A stretch of DNA of 64,000 nucleotides from Hysterangium stoloniferum (taxonomy: Eukaryota; Basidiomycota; Agaricomycetes; Hysterangiales; Hysterangiaceae), in the NCBI GenBank assembly GCA_015178975.1, contig WHVD01000012.1, positions 248,001 through 312,000 of the forward strand, read 5' to 3'. Below, in pieces: positions 57,321 to 64,000 of the stretch. A program made the position numbers and the translations under genes. Position 1 is the first letter of the stretch; the number at the start of each line of letters is the position of its first letter. The notes below the pieces were generated by a model. The model did not search any database and was not told the DNA's origin. It was given only the letters and a program-made list of their open reading frames with translations.

Positions 57321-57484
57321 GATCGGACAAATGTTATTTGTACAAGTTCTTTAGTGATCATAGGTCTCACCCAATGTCACTGTGACAATCTCCCACTAGC
57401 GCTTCTCCCCTTCTCTTTGTCTCTGTTCCTTCGTCTCCCATCTCACAGGATGCTTGCAGCATCTGTGATAGTTCTTTTTATTTC
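57321..57484 (+). repeat. Split direct repeat A2
   Basis: It matches A1 apart from an 8-base gap and a few substitutions, and follows B1 immediately. Confidence 0.9.
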
Positions 57485-57559
57485 CCACCCACCACCCCTC
57501 TTTCATATTCGCTAACTCTTAGTTTCTTTGTACCTTAACTAGTCTCATGTAGTGGCCCA

Positions 57560-57660
57560 CACCTGCTGCCATGGATGCCTGTCTATCATCTGTGGTCGCA
57601 GCCGGCTCCCGCTTTAGACCACAACATGATGTTGTTCACCAGAACGGAGTGAGATAAAGA
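57560..57660 (+). repeat. Split direct repeat B2
   Basis: It matches B1 and marks the element's right end. Seventy-five bases separate it from A2. Confidence 0.92.
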
Positions 57661-57909
57661 ATGCGAAGTTAAAAGGAATAGAGCCTTATATTTTACAATA
57701 AAAATATAATAAAAATACAATAAATTCGAAAAAATATTAAAGAATTCAAAGAAAATTAAGAGAAAATTATGAGATAAAGCTGATACCTCACAGTCAGTGT
57801 TCCGAAGGTTGCCGAAATGATGACTTGATCAATAACTTCGAACATTGATAGACTGTAGTATTCTCGGAGACCATTGGGTTGCGATATGGGTTATGACATG
57901 GTCATAACA
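57661..57909 (-). repeat. AT-rich LTR-like end joined to split gag
   Basis: On the minus strand it starts TGTTATGACCATGTCATAA, which contains the perfect inverted repeat TTATGAC-CAT-GTCATAA, directly after gag sequence and the pentamer GATGA. It looks like the end of an inserted element; the rest is AT-rich and unassigned. Confidence 0.45.
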
Positions 57910-57912
57910 TCA

Positions 57913-58377
57913 TCAAGCCATACAGGTGTCTCATCAGATATTCCAGAAATTCTGGGTTTAAACCAATCCTGGTGGTAACATTAAGATATGAGAGTGTAAA
58001 TTTGACTTTTCCACTCTCAGATTTAAATGCAGTGGGTCAATCACAGAAACTGAAATGGCATTGGAGAAGGAAACTCTTAATCTTTTCAGATCCTTGCCAG
58101 TAAATGGTTTGGGTTCTTTAACTCCAGTACAGGAATATTCTTTGCTTTCCTCAGCAGATTTCAAATAGTCAGCAAATTTTGAAATGGAATTGATGAACAA
58201 CATTTCAGTCAGATCATTGGTAGTTTTCTTTTTTGATTTGTCCAGCTGATCTTCCTCATCATTGTTGTCAGAAACTTCAGAAGTGTTGGGATCTTTCACT
58301 ACCTCAATGACTTCTTTGACAGAAGCTGATGTTGTGGACTGAGCTGGGGTTTCAGGTTGAGTGGTATACAGTTGCAA
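57913..58377 (-). pseudogene. Chromovirus gag N-terminal half, copy 2
   Basis: The minus-strand translation repeats the gag at 3662: MQLYTTQPETPAQSTTSASV, KKKTTNDLTEMLFINSISKF and KEPKPFTGKDLKRL, then stays open slightly longer than copy 1. It breaks off at GATGA (57910-57914). The missing continuation, starting with the same GATGA, is found on the plus strand at 63567. Confidence 0.8.
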
Positions 58378-58441
58378 CAGGGATTGAAGTTGGGATGGTC
58401 CTTCCTTTTCATTCTAGTTGCAGGATTGAGATCTGATATAC

Positions 58442-58958
58442 TGTTAAGTGCCATGCCAACTTATTCTGGAACTATCAGAAAATAACCAAGAACTTGGGAA
58501 CTTCTAGATAGGGTCAAGACATTGGCTTCAGCTTATGTGCTGCACCCCTATGCAAATGCTCAGGATGTGCTTAATTTCAGAGATGGCATTTATGCCAGAA
58601 GAGTACAGATATTCAGAGTTCTGAAGAGTTCCGAATATTGAGTATTCAGAAAGAAAGAAGAAAGAAGAAACTAAGTTGATATCAGATCTATGGTAAAGTA
58701 CAAATTCATGGAAACTAATATAAGTCCTTTCATTATTGTACTACAAACTAAGATCACAATAAGACAGATTAGGGAGATATTCTGAAACAGGAATACAACA
58801 AACAAATGAATGAATAATTGTCAGCAGACAAGTCACCAAGTGTGGAACAAGGATCAGGTTCAGAAGCACAGGAACTAGAAACATTCCATGGATGGAAGTT
58901 GGGTCAGAAGTCATGGATCATTATGGAAGATTGAGGTATCTGAGAATGGGTTGTAACA
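58442..58958 (-). repeat. 5' LTR, full length (517 bp), copy 2
   Basis: Its ends on the minus strand are TGTTACAACCC and GCACTTAACA. It matches 8944-9465 over its full length and carries the shared stem-loop on the plus strand at about 58518-58547. Host gag lies on its right. Confidence 0.85.
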
Positions 58959-59185
58959 AAAATAGAGGGGGATTTGAGTGACAAAAGTGCCCGACCTTTG
59001 CTGTGAACCCTTAAAGGAGTCTGGAGTGGCTACTTTGAAAGTTTTGGCTGATGAGGTGTGGTGGTGGGGGACTCTCCAGAAACTGCTGCATCTAAATAAT
59101 CTTCTGCTGCAGTTCTTCAATGGAAGGAGTATGGAGTATGGAGGTGATTGAAGTGGATAGGGTAGGAGTATGTTTATCCATGGTA
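58959..59185 (-). pseudogene. Host gypsy gag N-terminus, copy 2
   Basis: It contains the segments SAKTFKVATPDSFKGSQQRS and GTFVTQIPLYF, the same as 3093-3317, interrupted at the same point by the LTR. Confidence 0.72.
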
Positions 59186-59503
59186 TCTGTAAAACAAAGG
59201 GGGTGCGGTGGGGTCCAACAGGGTAGGATGTGTGCTGATCTTCCCTCAGGAGTGTGTGTGGAGAAGAAAACTAGCTACAAAAGTGTCCTTAGTGTAACTA
59301 TTGTAACTATTGTAAACTAAAAAGAAACTAGCTAACTATTGAGCACCCAGTTGTCAGCACTCTGCCCTATTCCCAGAATCACAGGGATGACTACCTGGAT
59401 ATTTTCTGGAGAACTGAGAGCTGCATTGTACAAGGATCAGCCCCAACAGTTGATGTTCCTATCTACTAAGGTCACACACACAATAGGGGAGATTTGTTGA
59501 CAG

Positions 59504-60640
59504 TCCATAGAGCCTGAGAGGTTGATAAGGTGGAGGAAAGGGGAATTGGATGTGAGGAGTTGCATATTGAGAGAGAGAGAGATGGTAGAGTTGTTAAGAG
59601 AGTTTCAATCTTCTCTTAGAGCAACACTAACACGGGGTAATGATCTTGATAAAAGGATCTCAACTATGCTCATTTCTATGTTCTCATCTATTGATATACA
59701 CATTCATTCTGTACAGAAAAATCCTCCATTGTTTAAACATGTAACATTAATGATGGATGGCCATGATACTAGAGCAAGTGTTATTGGTGAGAAGAGTGAA
59801 GATATGTATTCATATAAACTCAAGAAATCTGGACTTTGCACACAAGTTTGTATTGATATAAATGGAATGGTTCTATTCACATCAAAGTCAGCACCCTGTA
59901 AAGATAATTCAGATGAAGTCATGTTTGTAAAGATGAAATTGGAAAAGTATATAGACAAACTAGATTGTATTGCTTTAGATGGGGGATATCCCTTACACCT
60001 TACAAAGATAACAAGTAATACAGAATTAGATATGATTAACTTCTGTATACCTATACGTAAATCAAAAGGTATAGAATTGTCAAGGGAAGAGAGTACCTTT
60101 AACAAAATGTTTGGTAGTTTCAGGTCTAATATTGAAGCTACTTTTGGAGAGCTGGCTACCACATTTAAGAAGCTCAGTAATGAAGGAGGTGTTAGAGTTT
60201 CTGATGATGAGGCATTCACAATCCAGTTAAAGCTTGGATGTCTCTTGTTAAATGTGAAGAAGTTTGTAATTTTAGGTGGTATTCAACCTCAACCTCATCA
60301 CTCTTCATGGTTATCTTCAGAGTTTGACTACTGGAAAGATGAAAATATTGAAACATATGAGAACCTCCCATCATTGATAGATAGTAGAAGTAATGCTTAG
60401 GAGATGCTCAAGCTTCAAAGAAGTTTTCTGAGTATGGAGTTAGGTGATGATGAAGATATGGATGAGACAGATAAGGCATATGAAATTGAGGAAATAATAA
60501 ACCATAGAGGAAAAGGAAAGTTCAGAGAGTACCTTGTAAAATGGAAGGGATATGAAGATGTAACTTGGCAAGGAGTGAGGAGTTTTGATACCACAGAGTG
60601 TATAGATGAATACTGGAAAAAGAAAGGAGAAGAAATTTGA
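59504..60640 (+). pseudogene. DDE transposase with C-terminal chromodomain (one in-frame stop)
   Basis: The open frame from about 59501 follows a likely splice acceptor (TTGTTGACAG); no ATG starts it, so 5' exons are missing or upstream. The catalytic core matches the DDE_Tnp_4 (Harbinger-like) superfamily: HVTLMMDGHDTRASV (first Asp), a YSYKLKKSGLCTQVCIDI stretch, LDCIALDGGYPLHLT (second Asp) and FRSNIEATFGELATTFKKL (Glu). At 60398-60400 a TAG occurs. In the same frame the sequence continues through an acidic linker (GDDEDMDETD) into a clear chromodomain: YEIEEIINHRGKGKFREYLV, KWKGYEDVTWQGV, and IDEYWKKKGEEI, then TGA. CAG-to-TAG would explain the stop. The arrangement implies a transposase that could be guided to methylated histone H3 chromatin. 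Only this copy is complete; 2570-2775 is a fragment. Confidence 0.8.
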
Positions 60641-61313
60641 TAAACTTCCAGTAGGAGGATATCTGAAAACTATTAAGTATACCAAATTCTAATATATTTT
60701 AAAGGTCATTTAAACATCTGAGATGTGATTCAAACATAATTTGGTTTTTAAAACTTTCAAAAAGTTTTAAACTCTCTCATACATTACAAACTAAAGAATC
60801 TTTCCAGACACAAGTAGACAATAAAAGAAATTAGTAGTTTGAAACACTAATACTTTTAAAAAATAGATACCTTTAAATAGTCCATTTCATGCATATGTAT
60901 ATCATTGGCGCCTCTAAATACATATGTATTACTTCAGAATAGATCTGTCAATCTAAACAGATTTTTACTTGATTCAACATACCCAGAATATATAGGGGGT
61001 TTTACTTAATAAAGACAGCTGTGGTATGAAAAATTTCCAATAATATTTTACATATTTTACATGGAAATAACTTCATTACAACTTTTAAAAAACAAAGTAC
61101 TAATAAAAGTATTAGTAGGCATCTGTAAAAGGAAGGAAATTATATACAATGGAATTTGTTAAATAACTATGGGTTGTATAAGATGTAATATGGAGAACTA
61201 TTCCTGATGGTTGTTTTTTGATGATATAATTGTTTGAGAATAGATATCACTATTTAAAGATGGAGTTTTGTAAAAATAAGACTTTCATTAGTAAATATTT
61301 GAGATTATAGTAA
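60641..61313. other. AT-rich non-coding stretch after the transposase
   Basis: No open frame of note. It could include the 3' end of the DDE transposon, but no terminal inverted repeat matched to upstream sequence was found. Ends at the truncation of a gypsy protease frame. Confidence 0.4.
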
Positions 61314-63010
61314 TTATAAACACCCTCCTAACTGGGTCACATAGAAAGTGACCAATTGAGATGTTCCACATGGGAAACGGATGGATAAATCACAAGCTTG
61401 GATAACAACTGAATTACTTGTGCCATCAAAGAGGTGGAGGCTGACAGGATTTATTGGATAAGTTGACAACAAATTTTTTTGTGTGAATTTTGTATCTAAA
61501 AAACAATTAGTCGAGCCGGAATCTATAAGAGCTGAAAAAACGAATTTTGGGATCATATTAGACATACATTTAACGAAAAATGAATCAGAATGCGAAAGAG
61601 TGGATGCATTGAGACGAGTAAACTCTTGAATGCATGGAGAGGCAATGCAACCCCCAACCCACGCGGAGTCCATGGGGTTGCTTACTCTTTTTTTGAGTCA
61701 GAAGCCAGTTTGTCCTTCAACGGGGTTTCTGTGGAGGCCTTGGCTGTTTGACCCTTTGAAGAGTTTGCTTTTGCCAGCGGAGATTCTGGGACTTGATGAC
61801 TGGGTTTCCTGCACAAGAGACAGAGGTTATTGTCCATACAATGTTGTCTTTCCTGTGGGGTCAGTTTGCCATTGGGTCTGAGTTTGCCTGAAAGGTCGGG
61901 TTTTCCGGCTTGCTTACTGGACTGTTGACCCTTGTTATTGTCCTTGTTGTTGTTGTTGTTGTTTGAAGACTTTTATCGTTCTTCTTGTCGGATTGTGTGG
62001 AGTTCTGATTGCTGGTTGATGAGTTGGTGTTGTTATTTTTATTGGCTGTGGACTTGTTTACTTTGTCCATGGAGGTCTCATGGGCAACTTCCACGTGACG
62101 CAATAACATGCATCCGCATTTTGAGCTTTGAGGTGCATACAGGACAGGGTTTTTGGCTTGCCATCTTCTCCTTTTGAGACTTTGTCTTTAAGGCGAGGTG
62201 GCAGACTGGCATAGAATTGGTGGCAGAGAGCGGGTGACAACGAGCTGCAAGATTATTGAATTGGATGATGTAGTCCGTGATGCACTGCATGCCCTTTATA
62301 CGAAGATTTGTGAGACTATTCTCGGCTTTTCCTGTCAGGCCATATAGGCCAAAGCTAGTTTCCAGCTCCTCAACAAAAGCATCCCAATCTTCGAGCCAGA
62401 GCGGCTCTTCCTTGGAAATCCTGCTAAAGGCCAGTTCGAACCATGTCAACGCGGATCCCAACAAATATGAAAGTGCATAGTTGACTTTTCGGGAGTCTGT
62501 GGAGAATGCAGCAGATCAATCACGGAAATTGAAGCAACATTGCATGAGGAAAGTAGAGAGTTTGTTTGGGTTGGAACCTGTGAAGGGTTCTGGAGCATTG
62601 ACTTTTGACCATGGAGGTTCTTGTTCCTTCTTCTTTCGTTCTTTGAGCAGGTGCATCATAAATTTATCTATAGTGCCTGCTAAAAATTCAGAAGTAGGGT
62701 CCACCAAATGCGGTCGTTCGATAGGTGGAGGATTTTCAACACCTTTGCCCTTGTCGGGGGCCACAGATTCATGCTCGTGTTCGGATTCATCCTGGTTTTC
62801 CGGGACTTCTTCAATACTGGCTTCTTCTTCACTATCGGCTTCTTCTTCAATACCAGCTTCTTCTTCAATACCAGCTTCTTCTTCAATACTGGCTTCTTCC
62901 ATGGGTACCGACTGGGTCACAAGCGTCTGGCTGGTATACAAGGTTAACAGGGAATGAAGAGTCGACGGTCCAGGTAATGATGCCTGTGGGTGCGTTCTTC
63001 TTGGTGGCAT
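61314..63010 (-). pseudogene. gypsy gag-protease remnant (truncated in pol)
   Basis: Reading leftward from the ATG at 63010: MPPRRTHPQASLPGPSTLHS, an acidic region with GIEEEA repeats (62812-62895), the gag domain start NAPEPFTGSNPNKLSTFLMQ, then in shifted frames the middle of gag (62464-62078, SALTWFELAFSRISKEEPLW and VEELETSFGLYGL), an Asn/Ser/Lys linker (62109-61861) and a retropepsin segment (61673-61314) with SALIDSGSTNCFLDTKF, where DSG is intact. RT and integrase are absent. The domain order equals the chromovirus gag at 3.6 kb but the sequence is only distantly related, so it is a different family. Confidence 0.8.
62812..62895. repeat. 18-bp tandem repeat in gag
   Basis: Four to five copies of CTTCTTCTTCAATACCAG, encoding on the minus strand a six-residue GIEEEA unit; an acidic spacer in gag. 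Confidence 0.85.
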
Positions 63011-63046
63011 AATGAAAAAAATCTGTGAGTCTCAGTCAGAAAATAC

Positions 63047-63566
63047 TGTTAGGATACACACACAGGGCAGGTCTCCAGAGAAACCCACGGGATAACCGGT
63101 AGGACTTGGCTTCAGCTTATAGGCTGCGCCCTCGCTAGATCATATTGTCCAATTTCAGACAGGCAGACGGGAATATTGGGGAGTCCAGGTGGGGTTCGTG
63201 GGTCATGGGTTGTAGGTCGTAAGTCAGAGGTCATGGGTCGAGAGTCGAGGTAGGTGAAAGAGATAGATGTGCTGGAGCGACTTCAACCCACATTTATGAC
63301 TTCAACCTCAGTCTCTGACTCTCTTAGTCTCTGACTCTTGGTCTCCGGCTCTTGGTCTCTGACCCCTCAGCCCAACCCTCAACTTATCCTTCAGTTTCCG
63401 ATCAGTAGTTTACCGAGAAGTTTACTCAATAGGACTAGTTTCCGCCTGCCCAAAATTTAAGGACACCCGACAGTAACCTGCGAGGGTGCAGCACATAAGC
63501 TGAAGCCAAGTCCTTCCATTCAGTCCCCGTCGGTCAACCGACATCTGTCAGTTTCTGCTCTGAACA
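63047..63566 (-). repeat. 5' LTR of the 61.3-63.6 kb gypsy element
   Basis: Its ends on the minus strand are TGTTCAGAGC and TATCCTAACA. The inner 110 bases match the right end of the LTR at 11645-12526. It carries the shared stem-loop twice, in opposite orientations (plus at 63112-63133, minus at 63484-63513), so it may be a chimera of two LTRs. It ends exactly at the pentamer GATGA of the split gag. Confidence 0.7.
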
Positions 63567-64000
63567 GATGACTGGGACACATTTGTTGAAGAACTGGAAA
63601 CTAACTTTAGACCTTACAATCAATCTAGAAAAGCAGAAAATGAACTAATGACACTCAAGATGAAGGACAATCAATGAGTTTCCAATTATCTCCTCAAGTT
63701 CAATCCCATCATTGCACACTGTGGATGGGATGATTCCACCCTCAGGCATCATTTCTATATGGGTCTTCCCTCATGCCTAAAAGACAACATTTGCAAAGAG
63801 GGAACGCTGAAAATTCTCCAACTCATGCAGATGAAAGCTTAGACATCTGATGCTCACTATTGGGAACAAAAAGCAGAAATTTTGCAAGACAATATGATGG
63901 AACATTCTCAAAGCAATAAGGCATCAACTAGCAAGTCTTCCAGCAACAACTCTGGCAATAATACCTGCAACTCTGGCAATAACACCAGCAACTCTGGCAA
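63567..64000 (+). pseudogene. Chromovirus gag C-terminal half, copy 2 (runs off the window)
   Basis: It is nearly identical to 4126-4560: GATGACTGGGACACATTTG, the in-frame stop after KMKDNQ, FYMGLPSCLKDNICKEG, and the Asn/Ser/Gly-rich linker. It begins exactly where the copy at 57913-58377 stops, sharing the five bases GATGA. The window ends inside the linker. Confidence 0.82.

Larger units (their letters stand above)
54560..57660 (+). mobile_element. Ngaro-like YR retroelement with split direct repeats, recombinase missing
   Basis: The 3.1-kb element has the layout A1 (54560-54731), gag, RT-RNase H, B1 (57218-57318), A2 (57321-57484), B2 (57560-57660). This is the split-direct-repeat arrangement of Ngaro/PAT-type elements. 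B1 and B2 are 101 bp with one or two differences; A1 and A2 differ mainly by an 8-base insertion (CTATTGTT) in A1. No tyrosine recombinase is encoded between RNase H and B1, only 80 bases. It would therefore be non-autonomous and depend on a recombinase supplied in trans. Confidence 0.86.
57910..59634. repeat. Nested-TE block, copy 2 (inverted relative to 2648-4137)
   Basis: It contains, from left to right, the inserted gag (minus), a complete LTR, the host gag N-terminus (minus), the spacer and the transposase start (plus). It is the same order as copy 1 but reversed, with an identical LTR/host-gag junction. Confidence 0.85.

Noticed and set aside
54600-59490. Shared AATCTCCCCTATTGT between Ngaro A1 and the transposase spacer
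   Set aside because: A 15-base match in otherwise unrelated sequence; noted as a curiosity, but one pair is not enough to claim a functional site.

Overview
The window looks like an accessory, transposon-packed region of a filamentous fungus, most likely an agaricomycete (mushroom-forming basidiomycete). The evidence is a DUF6533-type membrane-protein gene with several very short introns, an HNH-endonuclease gene of the kind amplified in Agaricomycetes, chromodomain-bearing Ty3/gypsy elements, a Tad-like LINE with RNase H, and two tyrosine-recombinase-class (DIRS/Ngaro-type) retroelements. I saw no rRNA, tRNA, CRISPR array or bacterial-type operon. Almost every coding stretch is broken by stops or frameshifts.

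Layout. 1-1.2 kb: inverted copy of the 3' flank of a dispersed repeat (called F1 here). 1.3-1.6 kb: Tc1/mariner relic. 2.6-9.65 kb: nested cluster in which a chromovirus (3318-9465, 5-bp target duplication ACTTT) sits inside the gag gene of a second gypsy element, beside the start of a DDE transposase. 9.7-14.3 kb: LTR remnants, a Helitron helicase tail, two Tc1 relics and two long solo-LTR-like segments. 14.3-19.6 kb: the most unique-looking DNA, with a 90-bp-arm palindrome and an HNH-endonuclease gene. 19.6-28.99 kb: F1 copies carrying DUF6533 genes, plus two other duplicated modules (G and F2). 29.0-34.4 kb: LINE with a 15-bp target duplication. 34.4-39.2 kb: decayed YR retroelement. 39.2-45.4 kb: a second run of F1/F2 modules with the best-preserved DUF6533 gene, a SINE-like insert and a solo LTR with a clean target duplication. 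45.3-53.4 kb: two gypsy gag-protease remnants separated by an inverted F1/G segment. 54.56-57.66 kb: compact Ngaro-like element with A1...B1-A2-B2 split direct repeats. 57.9-64 kb: inverted second copy of the 2.6-4.1 kb nest, a DDE transposase followed in frame by a chromodomain, another gypsy gag-protease, and the rest of the duplicated gag running off the end.

How it fits together: this is a graveyard of selfish elements embedded in segmentally duplicated host gene modules, with no metabolic pathway visible. The points most worth follow-up are the transposase-chromodomain arrangement, the Ngaro-like element that keeps its split repeats but lacks a recombinase, the antisense accessory ORF inside the chromovirus, a stem-loop shared by several LTRs, the LINE's UAAUG junction with a frame-switching repeat, the long palindrome, and the multiplied DUF6533 module.
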